From contig OZ037768.1 in NCBI GenBank assembly GCA_964035545.1, positions 11,116,741 through 11,180,740 of the forward strand: a DNA stretch of 64,000 nt, in the 5' to 3' direction. Made by a program: the position numbers and the translations under genes. A model generated the notes under the pieces. That model did not search any database. It saw nothing but the letters and a program-made list of their open reading frames with translations, and was not told the origin of the DNA. Of this stretch, positions 36,301 through 51,600 are shown piece by piece. The stretch is from Bugula neritina. Its lineage: Eukaryota > Bryozoa > Gymnolaemata > Cheilostomatida > Bugulidae. How positions within the stretch are numbered: position 1 is the stretch's first letter; each line of letters starts with the position of its first letter.

Positions 36301-39300
36301 TGCTTGATTTTCTGAGAATCCATGGGGAATGTCTGGTTAAGAATAAACATGATAAATTACAAGCATTAATTGACCAGGACATGGCGTGAAAGGTGAAAAA
36401 TTAAAAGCATTAATTGGCAACGAGCCAACCTCATGATGTATCGGGACAAAAGGCGGGAAATTTCATTACTACAAAATCTTTTAAAAAATATCAGTATACT
36501 AGCAAATATTTTGTACAAATAGACTAAAGGTGCATTTAAATCTGCATAATTTTTATACAAAAAGTTAATTTGGCCAAAAGGACAATTTCTCGACATATTT
36601 TTCAGTATACAGTCAACCCAAAAAATTAATTCGTTCAGCAATCAATATTTACTAATATGACTCACTCAAAAGGTGTTGAATAAAGCTCACGTGATTCAAG
36701 TAAAAGCCTTAAAAATGTAATCTTATTGGTTACCATTTATATTGTTTATTCTATAAAATTGATTTAGCTGATATATTGCCTTTTCAGAGGGCATAAAGTA
36801 ATAATTAGGTCATTCATTAATTTAATAAAACCCGCCACTCAATCAGGACATGGTAGTGAAAGGTGAACATTAATGCTAAAAAGTGATCAAAGTTAACTAA
36901 ACTAAGGAAGAGTGTCTGACAATGTTGAATTACAAAAAAACTTAGTAATTTTCTCTCTGAAAATGTATTTAAAACCTTATATATTGAATCATCAGATTGG
37001 GAAAATCTTCTAGGACTCCATTGCTGCACAAGGTGCAGTGTTTTGCTAAAGATTGATATTACTAAGATATGTTATACTCACTTTCAAATACGGACCATTG
37101 AGCTCAATAAAAAGGAAATGCCCTTTGGAAATGTTGGCCAGCTTGTGGAGAGGTTCTCGTATATCACAGTACTTATCATCAGCATTTAACCTGATGCCAT
37201 ATCGAACTGGAGTTTTGCCATCCAATGTTATCACTATGCAGAACAAAAGTAATCCTTACTAAAGCTATTAGTAGTATATCCTACGCTACACAGTAACAAC
37301 GAACTAATAGAAGCTGAACAACGCAGCAATTTAATTTTAAAAATTTGATTATATTTGATTAAGTATAGACAATTCTTGTTTCAAATTGAAACGATTTTGC
37401 AAGTTTTGAATATTATTAAAATTATTAAAATAAATTTAGCTGCATATATTTTTATGAGAAGAGAAGAGAATGCAATTCATGTTAAAACAGCCAATTTTTA
37501 AAATATCGAAAAATCAGCATTGAAATAAATTCATATGTTTAAAAATACACACCAACGATCTCTAAGAGAAGGGAATTCTCCATAGAGAGAGGAAGAGAGA
37601 GGTATGTGAAGGGATCAAATCGTACACTAGTGTGTGAGCACGTCTTGCACTTGACTTGAGACTTCAACTGTCCATGGAACAGGTCAACTATAATGGACTG
37701 GTTACGCAGCAAATGGTAGTCCCAGCCCTGTCAAGATTTCCAACAGAAATTTCAGCCAATAAACATTTGTATAAGTTATATTGAAAATATTGACAACAAA
37801 TACTAAAACTCTAACGAAGGCTTGTGCCAACTCCAGTGTGACTCAAAAGGAACGTATAACAGAGCGTAACCCACCTCCTTAGCAACAATATCATCCCTCC
37901 GTCCATCACTGTCCTTCAACTCAATATAAGGCTTCTTTTGAACTCTAAACACAGGATGTTACAGTTTTGTCAACAGCTTAACAACTATAACTCAGTTAGA
38001 CTGATAATCTAGCAGCGTAACAAAAGCATGCAAACAGCAAGTAAGTTTATCTACGACTTCTCGCTGACTCTTAATATACGCTGACGGTACGCATCGCTGA
38101 GCATTGAAACTGTAAGCACTGAGATCTCAATATACCTGTTGAGGTCTTCATGCAGTCCATCTAGCAGAAATGAGAGCAGCTCCTGAGCATCGTGCTGCTG
38201 ATAGCCGGTGAACTGCGGGGCATACTTTGAGAGTGTGTAACGCAGCTCCACAGGTGGAAGGTTCTTACTGGTACCTTCCCACAGACTGTTGACCAACTTG
38301 GCATATAACTGAGCCAGTCTTCCTTTCATGCCAAGGGGGTTGTCGCTATAACAACATTTGGACATGAAGAAATTACTGGTAGTTAATGTTAGTAGAAATA
38401 GGTCAACTATCACCTGTAGACTTGATTATATTTCTTCTATTACATAGTGAGAAAGTAACTCTATGAAATTCGTATAAAAGTAGCAATGGCTGCTTATTTT
38501 ACATGAGAAATGTTAATATTTGAAGACAGGCAAGAGAGTATTTTGTTATAAGTTATTGCAACATATATCTAGGTAAATGATGATCTACTGATCACAAAGG
38601 AAACCGAAAGGTGAGTATGTAGACATGATGAAATGTTACTGGCACATGCCAAACCCATCTCTCTCATTAGCTATGCAGTCTGCTGTATGAGCTAAGAGCT
38701 GCCTACAAGCAGTGCGTCAGGTACGCCTGCACCAACAACACTTCTAGCACCAGATGTTACAATTCAGAGAAAAGGCACAAAGAAGAGACTAAAAGCTAAT
38801 TGGTAGCCATTTTTGATAAAATAAATGTACAACATTACCAACAACTAATTTAGAATTTTCTTTAAATAATAAAATTATGAACGTTATCGATCATTTTATT
38901 ACTAAAAAATTCATCAGATAAAATTCAATGTCATTACATGTATGAACAGGACTGAGGTTTGCTATGATACTCATTAGATACACAATATAGACCCACACAG
39001 GAAGGTCCAGGTGATACGAGACAGCATTCTTACCGGTTCAACTCATAGAGATGGAAGTTATGAAGAAAGTAGAGAGTCAAGGGCTGGCAATTGCTGACAC
39101 ATTGTATGGCGGAGTTCATGAAGCAAGTATTGCCCAAGTTACTGAGGCCTGTGGTGCCCATCTCCACCCGAGTATCTTGTTTCTTAGCAACACCATTCTG
39201 CTGCCTCTTCATGATTTGCAGCATCTCTTCAGGCCAAGTAAGGTCTAGATTTCGAACTACAAAAACCAAAACACATCTATATATGAAAATTGCTTCAATA

Positions 39301-42300
39301 GAAGACGGTGTCGAGTCAGTTGACTGTGAACTCGCCTCCTACAAGCTATTGCAGATCACATAGAGGTTAGGGCTGCTGTACTCTACATCCTGAACATGAC
39401 ATCCTAAAGCTAGCTGAGAATGCATAAACTATACGTACATCTTGCATCATTTGTATTTTCTTGAGTATGACTTTAGCGAAAAGAATTATCTGGTGGAATA
39501 AACTCATCATCAAATAATCGAAAACACAAAGTGGTGATGCAATTAATAAACAACAGATGTTCCAAAAATATATATAGATATATTCATATATCAAAGCCAT
39601 AAACATACTACAAATTATTAACAATTGCTGGTACCACGACAAACTGCACCTTACATAGCATTTAACTAGTGAAAGCGTTGACTGTGCAGTCAATGCAGGT
39701 GTGTAGAAAACATCTTATAAACAAGAGAGCAAGCCAATAGAAAGTAACATAATGGTGATGGGGGAAAGTAACACGTTCCCTAGTCGCAGCTGATGAGTTA
39801 TATAGTGGGAGAAAGTGGTACACTAGAAAAAAACTGGTATAGCAAAAGACAGTGGTATAGTGATATACAGTGGAATAGAGTGGTACAGAGTGGTATAGAG
39901 TGTTACAGTAATATGGTGAAAAAAAGAGGGATAGAATGGTGAAGTTTGTAAGAGTAGCAAAAATTGTTAAAGTGGTATAGAGTGGTAAAGTGGTACAAAA
40001 TGGTACAGTAAGAGACAGTAATATAGAATGGTACAGGGTGGTACAGTGATACAGTGAGAGAAAGTGGTATAGGGTGATACACAGTGGTACAGACAGAGAA
40101 AAAGAGTAATACTAGCACACCAAGCAGGGACATTGTATGAATACATATAAACCACAGGAATTAGGACAGTGAAGACAACAGCTACCTTCCATGAGAATTG
40201 ATTGTCCATCTTCAATGTCCAGTTCCTCCAACACTTTATCATCACCTTCCAATGGCTCCAATTCATTCTACAGCAAACATAATACAACTAATGCTTCTAC
40301 GGCACAATTCCAATAACTTAAACTAACATAAATACAATGAGTGCACATGTTAACAGGAGCAGGCAACTCACATCATTGTGATATTTCCACAAGCGTAGAT
40401 CTTCCTTTGACACTTTGAGCCGTGCTGCGAGGAACTCTGTGATTTGTCTGAGAGAGTGCTGATGACTAAACGCTGCTGTGTTTGTCAGCACCCTTTTTAT
40501 ACTGTTATTCTGAAAGCCCGCCATATCTGAGAGCAGAGAATTCAACCATAAGTGAAACGCGATGGTTAAGTAATAAAATAATAATGTAAATTTACATGGG
40601 TTGCCAAGAAGTCGGCTGAAGATTGTTATTCATGTTGCAGGCCTACCTAGTTTAAGTTGCAGCATGTGACTTTGTTTGGTATATTTATCTTATTCCATAT
40701 TTACTACACACTTTCTATTTAGAATGCTAACAAATGTAGGAAAATATAACTCTCCGGCATATAAAATATAAAAATAGGGTTCGGGGCTACAAACACACAC
40801 ACACAACACACACGCACAACACACACGCACACACACACGCACACACACAACACACGCACACGCACACACACACACACAATTTCTCGCTTACTCATAGCAA
40901 AGTTAGCAATCCCGCCAGTCACACCTGCCACTGTGGTCGCAGGTTGGTGAGAAGTGAACTGTGTTGTCTGGTGTTTATAAAGCTTCACTGTGAGAGAATA
41001 TAACTCCAGCTGAGGAGTTTTCTCTCCTTTAAGAATAATCACCTAAAACATCGATTATATTACGTCTAGCAACATGCAGTTTTGAACATAGATATTGAGC
41101 TGCACAATGCAGATCAAGATACCAAAGAGACCCTCTGTAAATGATGACACAATAATGAAGTAATTAAATGCTCATTGCTGTTGAAAGTAACATCAGCGAT
41201 AACAATAACAGCCAATTTTAATATTGAGAGTTGTTTATTAATTCAATAGAATGGACACCTAGCTAGTTAAAATATGTTTACACTGAAATAATAGTTTTTA
41301 TTATTAGTATAAATGCTACATATTATTATAACATAATAATAAATAATATTATCTTATAATATATAACATTATATAATAATTACATTACTATTTTTTGATC
41401 ATAATAGAAGGAATTACTCACAGGTCGAGGTAATTGGATGGTCCCCTGATACCAGGAATGCAAAGCGGCCCACAATACCTCAGGGACTACTTCAAAGTCT
41501 TTACCTTGTTTTATATGAGGCTTGAGCACACCTCCATCATTTGTCCATGTTGGCACCTACAATCAAACCCCTAGTAGTAGAACACTTCATAGACAAATAC
41601 AAGCACAACACTTTGGTTCTTGGATATAAAACTATAGAGAAGCGTACTTTTTTCAGCCTTGCCCAATCAAACTTATATCAAGCAGGCTTTTCGAAAAAAA
41701 ATGACAAAACGTATAATGTATGTAAAGTAGACTGGTGAAACTTCTCCTTTACATCAACATGAGAAGATGACTCTAAAGTCTAAATAAATAAAATCAAATG
41801 CACTCTGTCAAAAGGCTACAGTCTAAATGTGTAGAGTAAAACAACTCCGTATCCATAGTTACTTCAGTAAACACTTTAGAAGATGGAGAGTTTGCTATGG
41901 GAGTAGTGTAACGTAGACGCACCTTGCTGTGCTGGGCTAGAATCAGGTGGTGGTTGTTGATTGGACCAGGTCTGCGAGGAGGAAGTGATGTAACGGTTTG
42001 AGTGGATGACCGCCTGTCAAGTGAGTCACCATACATACTGACTGACTCATAAGACGTGTCCAAATCTACCGAGTCCAGCATCACCTGAGTAATATAAATA
42101 TGATTCTAATGCTGTGGGTAGTGACAATGCATTCACAAAACATATTTTCCAACTGATTCAATTAAAATAAACTTGCATGCATGACCGCTGACTGTTGATA
42201 GTGTTTGACAAGACTGGTAAGTATGCTAGCAACAATCGATAGCAAGTCTTAGCGCAGAAACGGTTAAGGCCTGCACCATGACTTACTCCTAGCATAAGAA

Positions 42301-43067
42301 AGCAATTAATATAACAGTTTACTTACACCATCAGCTACATAGTTTAACCACTGCTTCCACCACACTTGAGATACCAGAAACCAAGTCTGACCAAGAGCAT
42401 AACCCCTCTTCATTTCTCTACTGAGCCACCCCTTGACTATCCGCCCCTCATCTTGCCGAGTAGCGGGCTTCATACCGAGTATTATGTGGCATACCTGAAA
42501 TATAAGTCATTATAATTCCATGAATAAACACACATGTTAAAACATGCAAAACACTAACAGAAACAGAAGATGCATGTCAGTTTTGATTTCTAGTTGACTA
42601 GGTTTAATACTAAGAACAGATGTAACTATTCTCAAACAGTTTAACAGACAAGTATTTAAAAGCACAAATTAGATATATGAAAATACCTCAAATAAGAGTT
42701 CAGCAAATCCCTGTGTAACTTTACTCTGATTGGCCCACACGAGGTACTCATCTCTGGTCAGGTGATTCTCCTAAAGTAAAACCACAATTGATTGGTCAGC
42801 AGTTTAAACTTAGTTGTCTGAATGCAGATTACCTTGAACTGCATGGGCAATTAGATGATCGGAAATAAAAACAAAATCAGATATAATTTTTAAAAATAAA
42901 AATAATTGGAAATAATGCAATAAAAGTGTATAAAGTAAGAAATGACTAAGAGAGCTGATAACTCCCAACTGTCAAATAGACGCATTACAAATAATGCTCT
43001 AAAAGGTAGCAGCGCTGTGCAGCACACACTAGGCTAAAGCATATATATATACATATATATACTTACT

Positions 43068-43164
<97 letters not shown>

Positions 43165-46100
43165 AGATCATATGCAATGATTTGCAGGAATGCACTTCTT
43201 TCTTACCTTGCAGACGCTATGCGTCTCAACAATCTCATTAGCCATAGTGCCTGCATCCATTTCCAACAGGTCAGCTACTGTCTGAAAAGAAAGTGTCCAC
43301 GCAAATTACATTTACATTAGAGAACAAGCAAGAAGGAAACACACAAATAAAGTAGATTCCAAAAAATGTCTTCACCATATCCCACTTAACTAAACATATG
43401 TTTTGCACTGTGATTGTGTTGAAGTGTAGTTATTGAAGCCAACAATTAGCCAAGTCTTTTAGCACAAAAAACCCATTCACGTGATTAGGACCAGGGAAGC
43501 TCTAATAGGTGCTGCAAGTAAAAAACCAAGCTAAGAGATTTGTAACCACTATTTCATACTAGCACTAAAATACAACAAAATTGGAGGTCTAGGAGGTGTT
43601 ATTGAAACTTATATGGTGCTATTTATGCACCAAGTATTTGTTTAACATAAAATAAAAAGTAAAAAAGAATTAAAATTAGAGCACAACTTTGAATGTAACC
43701 ATCAGACGAGGATGTGGTAATGTTTTAAAAAGAATTCTAAAAACATGAACAGTGAAGAGAGTTAATTAACACAAACAATACTTAAGTAGACAGTGTGAGT
43801 ATGTCTAATAACAGTATATCGTTATATACAGCATATGCATGCATATTATAGGTGGAGCCAGTGTTGAAAGAGTTGTATGGCCCAGCATTAGTTAGAGAAT
43901 TATCATACTAAACAGGGATCATACCTCAAGTAGTCGCTGCTGTAATATTACATCATCACAAGTTCAGTATAAGTTGAATAATGAACTTTATAAAATACAC
44001 AACCAACAGAATTTTTACTAATGTATCTTTACAGAATCACAAAATTTATATTATAACCCATTTCAATGATATAAACATATTAATGACTAGTTTCCAAATA
44101 ATCCCAATTATCGAGTTTGAAGTAATCGACAGAAGATGCAGTTCTTCATTAGTTAACAGATAAAACCAAATATCTTCACATGCATGGACAACTATGCTAT
44201 TATCCAAGTGTGAAATGGTAGTCGGTGAACCTTGTAGCTTCAAATTACTTACACTTTACAACCTGCCTGATACTTCGATTGCTTACAGATAATATATAAA
44301 AAGTGGTTGGCAATGTAGACACACGAGTACATCACTCTGGAGTTCAGACTAATAAATAATATTCATTATTCATTGGCTTATTCAGTATTGCAAATGTGAA
44401 CACTACAACAATGAGCCAAATGTGTGCAACTTGACAGCGAAAAACTCTATGCTGACTCGGGAATCGTGTGGGTTTTCCCTTAAAAGTTTTGAGTCAATAT
44501 TTTAGATGTCATGTTACACTACTTTAATGTACTTTACCGCATGAACAAAACCAGAAGGCATTGCAAAAAGGTAAGAACATAATAAAGTCACGAGATATTA
44601 AACATATTTTACGGACACGGGACAACCTTCACCACCAGTTATACTAAACATTTTTACTTTATATTCGCTGACAACAGGTTAAGTGGGCGGGGCTTACACC
44701 AACATGGCTGAAGCCAAGAGAATACAGCTGAAAATACACCGAGACACTTTGGCCACTGCCTAGCTTATGACTTACCGATAGGTCACTTGACAAGCTACCA
44801 GTCTGCAACCATAAATATATGAGATCTACGCAAAACCCAGATTTATATTTCAGCCATTAAAGAATGTCAAACACACTTGCAGATAAAGCTGCAATTCGTT
44901 CACTCTTAATATACAGAAACAAGCTTTATGGTAAAACACATAAAAAATTGCGAGATTTTATAAAGCATATTATAAAATTAAAAAGAATTAGAGCTCAATT
45001 ATGTGAGAAAATTAAAAATATTAGTAACATAAAATCAACCTGTTGGAGAGTAATAATACCAAAGAACTGACGACTCCAAATTACCACCATGCACAGAACC
45101 TACCAACACCCAAGGCATGTATTACACATAACTGTGATTAGTTACCTCAGAATGTTCATTTTGCTGGAGAACAGTAAAGGAGGCTTCTATTGCACCAATC
45201 AGCTCGGACTTGGACAGGTAACCATCATTGTCAAGGTCAAATACACGGAAACAAACTATAACCAAATGATAACAGTATTTATCCACAATACCATAGCATG
45301 GACAGTGTGATTCCTTACCAAATATGGAAAATGTACTAAAATACTGCTACCTGAAAAGAGGAACAAAACAAATGAACGATGCATGAACATCCATAAAATA
45401 ATGGGAAAACTGTGTAGTATATTTTGCACTTCCAAATTGCATTGAACGAAAATTATCTAGACACAAATTCTTGCCATATTTTCAAAACTCGCTGCTATGT
45501 TTTGTCTATAAGTTGCATGCTGCTGTCCAGCAAGTGTGAATTTATACACGTTGAGAAGCACTTTAAATCCTCCTGACTATGATACAACCGATTAGCAGTT
45601 CCTTCAGCAAGTAGCCGAAAGTTTAGCTCCAAGTCTGTCTAAACTTACATTTCTGTCTCTCCACTTCCGGCCCTTTACAACAAGCTGATAGGCCACATAC
45701 CATTTCCTTAAAGTCTATGTGACCATCCAGGTTCTCATCAAATGCCTTGTATAAACCTAAACAGTTACAAGTGGCAAGTATGAATATAATGACCAGATTG
45801 TAATGTCTCTGTAAAGAGAAGACAACTACTAGAAGATATAGAAAGGGCGACTCCAAATTTAAATAAACTAAAGTATAGAGGTTATTGTAAGATGGCATGA
45901 ATAAGTTGGCACACATGTAACTTGAATGAAAAAATCAAGTAGCTTTGAAGAACATGAGCATTGTAGATTTTCCCTGAACAATGCATGTAGGTTAAATTTG
46001 TGGCAAATTTAGATGAATACAAGCCGTGTTAAGGTCTACACTTAATGTCTCGTAATTTGTGCGCATAGAGCTGAGTGTGAACAAGTTGTGTTGCATCACC

Positions 46101-48547
46101 AAACTTACTTCCTGTCAGCTGCCGAGGCAGAGGTGGAGACACCAATCGCTTGAAGAGTTCAAGGTCAAACCTGCCAGATGGAGATGTACTTTTCAGAGTG
46201 TTATATTTACTCTCCAAGTACACTATTTCATTCTCCTCTACTGTAATATAAGTGCGACATTACACGTGTACTAACAGCATGTACCTAAACATACAGTATA
46301 TACAATATACAGTGGCATAGCAGGGTATAATTATATACCATGTTGCATTACTGCAGCTTCATGTTATTGAGTATTTTTCAAGCAAACTTATTTCCACGTA
46401 GCTAATATTTTTGACTGAAAATGTCGCTTTCAGTGAATTACAAATTATTACAGTTACATTAATTTTAATTTTTTTAAAATATTATTTATATAGGTAAAGT
46501 ATAAATATGCAACCTAAAGTTGCCCTCCATTGGCTATAGACTCTGGATAGAACCAACAACTTTAAATAGTAGCCACAAAAACTTTCTGATAGAAATTGGT
46601 CAGTGATGAATTCGGAATATATCATATTTGAAATTGATATAATATCTTGCTGCATACTGTCATTTATATTATCCTATTTCAAGATTAAAATCATGACGTA
46701 GACTATTAGTTGACGAATATATAGCCATTTTAAATGAGCTATTATTCATTTTTTGTACATAAGTGAGTTTTTGAAGCAAAATTAACAATTAGATTATTTT
46801 TCAAAATTCTTTGGCATACTCATAATCTGTTGTTGATTGTATTAAGTAGCTGTCACACCATATCACAATCCCGTTGGTAAAAGTAAATGAAAAGCAAATT
46901 TGTTTATAATAGTTACTGTAAATTCCCAGGATGACTGACTTTTAAAAGATGGTTAAATTATTTCTAGCAATTAATGTTATTTTTAGCTATACCAAAATAT
47001 CTTTGAATACACATGAGATCTGCACTAGAATATGAGTGATAAAGGTTTCCCTGGCACATAAAACACTAGCAATCGCCAAACACTAATTGCAGCTAATTCC
47101 ACAATCAAAATTCTCAATTCAGTATTGCACTATTAGTTTATAAATTAAATTCCTTAAATCATAGTGTTTGGCATATTTTACTCATGAGAATATAAAGTTA
47201 ATCATATAACAGAATTGATAGCACGTTTTATTAAATCCGTAGTCTAAAGGTTAGAGCGTTGATTTAGTAAACACGACGTCATGGGTTCGAACCCCAATAA
47301 AGGCCATTGGTGATGTTAGGAAGAACATCCAGTCATAATTGCTCCTGTGCCACATATGAATAAGTCCTTAGCCCTCTGTAAAAAACCCTTTTCATCAGGA
47401 TTCTCACAGGGATAGTGACTATAAACTTGTGTGCGTAAGCTTTCAGTATCTCCTACGTATTCTATGTACTATGGTAATTCTATAGAAGTTTAAATATTTA
47501 CAGTTAGCTTGAGGACCAGCACACTGTACATTGAAAAACTCACAGTGTGTAACCCCAGCCAGCGTTTGGAAGAAAGAAGGAAGCTCGCTGTCCACTGTGA
47601 GGGTATTCTTACAAGGTTCAAGAAGCAGCCAACATGAGAGGGAAGAAAACTCCGGAAATGCTAAAAGCCACTGCCTGAAGGTTTGATAGTCTATTTTCTC
47701 ATCCTGCAACGTTATACAATTGAGATTACAAATAAGTGAAAACAGGGAGATGAAAACAAAATATATTTAAATGTCTAGATTATACTGCAGACTAAAAAAC
47801 AATTAATAAGAAAAATGAAATGCCTAAAATTATCTTTAATTAATTTTGTATACCAAAAAACTTTATTAGTAAATCTGAATATGCTGCAAGTGCAATATGG
47901 CTCATTTACCAATCTTACTTGAAGATAATTTTAAACAACAAGGATTCAATAATGTTGTTTTTGGCTCAATCTGTAATCTTTTTAGAAAAATGTTTCAATT
48001 CCATTTTTATTATTATTTATACAAACACACTATTATAATTGACGTTCTTTAGGCCTGCGTAAACAGCATAGACCAGGAGCCAAGTTTGTGATTTCTACTG
48101 AATTTAATAACATATTCACAAACTGCACTTATAATACCTTACTTGTTTTGATGGTAAATTTAAACATAAGAATTGCATTACTAAAGAATTAGAAGTCAGC
48201 ATTTAATAACTGCATGCAACCAAATTTCACCAAATTCTTCCAGAATAAACTCACATATTGAAAGAGTTCACTCAAGGATTCTGGTATCTGTCCATCAGTC
48301 TTTAGAATGATGTCATCAATAACTTCTTTGTGAATGTGTAAACTGTCATCAGCGTAGAGGCCGAATATGACTGCAACACAAGTCACATTTCATGACTGGC
48401 AACATGGGCTTTGCATACAAGCAGCCATTTTAGCTCTTTCCACACAATTCAATGACACATCAGATTAAGTTGCTGTATACATGAAGAACCATCAAAATTG
48501 AATTGTGCCTAGTCAGTCAGCCAGTCAGCCAGTCAGTCAGTCAGTCA

Positions 48548-48636
<89 letters not shown>

Positions 48637-51600
48637 TCAGCCAGTCAGCCAGTCAGTCAGGTAGTTACTGTTGAGTGACTACTGGCTCAAATACCATAAT
48701 ATAATGGTATTTCTTAACATTATGATTATTGCAAAAGATTGATCTTGTTCACATTGATAACCTAAACTTTCATTAGTATACGTTTTTCAAAATGAAATTT
48801 CAACTGCATTAATAAGAATAAACGAATAAAGTCAAGAAAAGCATAACTTCTTATGCTACAATTTCTATCTGGAACAGTGAATTTTCTCAATTACTACTTC
48901 ATTACTTCAGAGAAGTTGCTTAATTAGGTCGATTACAAATTCTCAAGAAGAATACAAAACATAGTAAACACATTTTTCATTCCATTAGTTAGGATTTACA
49001 TCTACGAAGACATAGTTCAATTATTCTAACTAAAGATGAAAATTTAGACCCATCTCAATGGACTTATTCAATGGATTTGTTGAATTTTAATATATTAAAA
49101 AGTACACGACGAAGGGTTGAGTTTACAAGGCTCTAAGTTACACAAACGTGCAGAAACAGTGTCATTGATTTCTTGAAAATTTATGACTTGATAAATGTTG
49201 AGTTTGGTCTAATGAGTGGAGGAAGGCAAGAGACAGGTCGTCAATAATCATAAATTAGCAACTGCTAGAATTAGTATATTTCTAGACAATATAAGAATAA
49301 ATAACCTACAGCCCTGAATACTGCTAGTGTTACAGAGCACACAATCAATAACCTCCATCCTGCAACTTACTCTACAGCCAACAGCACAGCTTCAGGCCAT
49401 AAAGGCATTTCTGTTTCCATTTTTAAAAAGCCTGGGCTATCTAGAGAGCAGCAACTTAAAGAACATCAGTAGTCTAGGGGTTATCTAGAAGTCATGGGTT
49501 CAATTCCCAGTAAAGGCCATTGGTGATGATCCAGTCATGATTTCTCCTGTGCCACGTATGAATAAGTCCTTAGTCAGATTTTAAAAAACCCTTCCATTAG
49601 GGGTTTCTCACAGGAATGGTTCTAGAAGCAGCTTTGAGCTGGGGGTGAATGAGTTTGGAGTTTATTAAAACCCTTAACTTAAAACTCAAGAACTGCAAAC
49701 TTGGAGCTGCTTATAAAGCCATTCTTCTCACAGAGATAGTGACTGTAAACTTGTGTGAGTAACAGGATAGTTTAGGGCCATAAAATCATTTCTGATTCCA
49801 TTTTCAAAGAACCTGGGCTATCTAGACAGCGGCAACCAAAGAGATCACAAAAACACAGCATGGAGTGAAGTAACTTGTAACATCTGAGTTGTAGTGATGC
49901 AAGTTAAGAGTAGAAATTACTACCAGCAACTAAGTAGTGTGCTGGCACTTAACAACTAAAGTGAATAAAATGCAAGGTAACGGGCTTGGGTAATGGTGAA
50001 TAGATCGACTGGCTTGATGATGAATGAGATGAGGACAAACTTTCCAAGCACCAAAAATACACCAACCCTGGGCTAACCGACCCTCTATTACCAGCATGTG
50101 GAGTGTCCAGTAGCTCGGCTAACAGAATTTAAAAAAGCTCTCTTTTACACCAGAGAGGCCTACATTTAAGACAAGCTGCTATGGGTATTTCAGTAAGTGT
50201 GACAATAAATGGCAAGTCTAAGGCAGCCATCACTTTGTGAAGTGCAAATTACCAGCCCTAAAGGGACAACTTATCAATATTCAAAGATTGCTATAATTCA
50301 CACCAAGACAGTAAAAGGTTCACTGCACTCAGCAAGGCTCAGACTTAGCCGGAGTAGCTTACACTATTAGTTATTCTTCCGTAGAGTCTGGGGTCACAAC
50401 GCCCCAACTTTGACAGGTGAAATGTAAGTCTACTACTAAGAACTTACATTTGATTCTTTCTTCATTAGAATGCTTGGCGCGAGTGAACAGTACCAGTCCA
50501 CAGAGCAAATCCTTGAATGACAAGTTCTTGCTGTTTCCACTGAAAGCCAGGAAGACTTGCTGTAAAAGAATTAAGATGTCATGAACATGAAAACCAGTTA
50601 CTGTTTAGAGGCCTTCTACATTACACGGCGTTTTTGAATACATATACACATAATATTTCATTATACACTATTTCTACACCAGAATATACTGCCATGACAT
50701 TAGCCAAAATCTTTGTGTAATACAACATTCCCCAAAGTCAATTACAGTAGAGCTTTGCTTTGTAGAGATAATTAGACAATTGGTAACCATGGAAACATGC
50801 TGTCATGAAATAAATCTACAAATATATGAAGGTTACCTGAAACCAAGACACACCCTCACCTCAGTTGGTGATCTTTTGAAAAATTTGGGAAGAGAAGGCT
50901 TTTGTTCAGAAAGCATTTCAAGTATATAATAATACTATTTTGACAGTAATTATTGTAGAATGAAACACCTGGCAGTTAGTATATCTACACCGAGTGTTGT
51001 AACTGGCACAGCTGTAGTTTATAGACATATTATTTATCATCTATATATTACAATAAAGTTAATAGTGGGTGCACCCCAATAGAATGAAAAGAATGACCAT
51101 CTTAGATGAAATTATTGGAATAATTTCTATAATTAACTCTTACAAATAAATTTAAATAATTTCCTCTTTGACAGGTATTTCTATTTAAATATCCATGGGT
51201 GTATATTCCCTCTACTGAACAACATAGGCTGATTGTAGCAGTGTGCAGCTACAAGCAAAACCTTAATGTTGTTGGAATTTAAACTCTATTGTAGACTAAG
51301 CGTAGGGCCACACACACTTTTTTTATTTCAATTTATGTTTTAGCTTTTAGCGAACTGAATTAATATAGTTTCATATAATTTGCATTTCCGCTTTTATAAT
51401 ATCTAAAGTCACTTTGCCGATGACGTAGTTTTATAAACAAACGTCTGTAGGTGAGCAGTAAAGTTTAACGCTAACATCATTAGCTAATAAATTTCCTCAC
51501 TCGCAACACACGCATTGTGTGTGGCATGTTTGAACGGGTTTTCTCGCACGTCACGAACGTGTAAAAACGCGTCGTGTGGCCCTACGCTAACTCAAACTGT

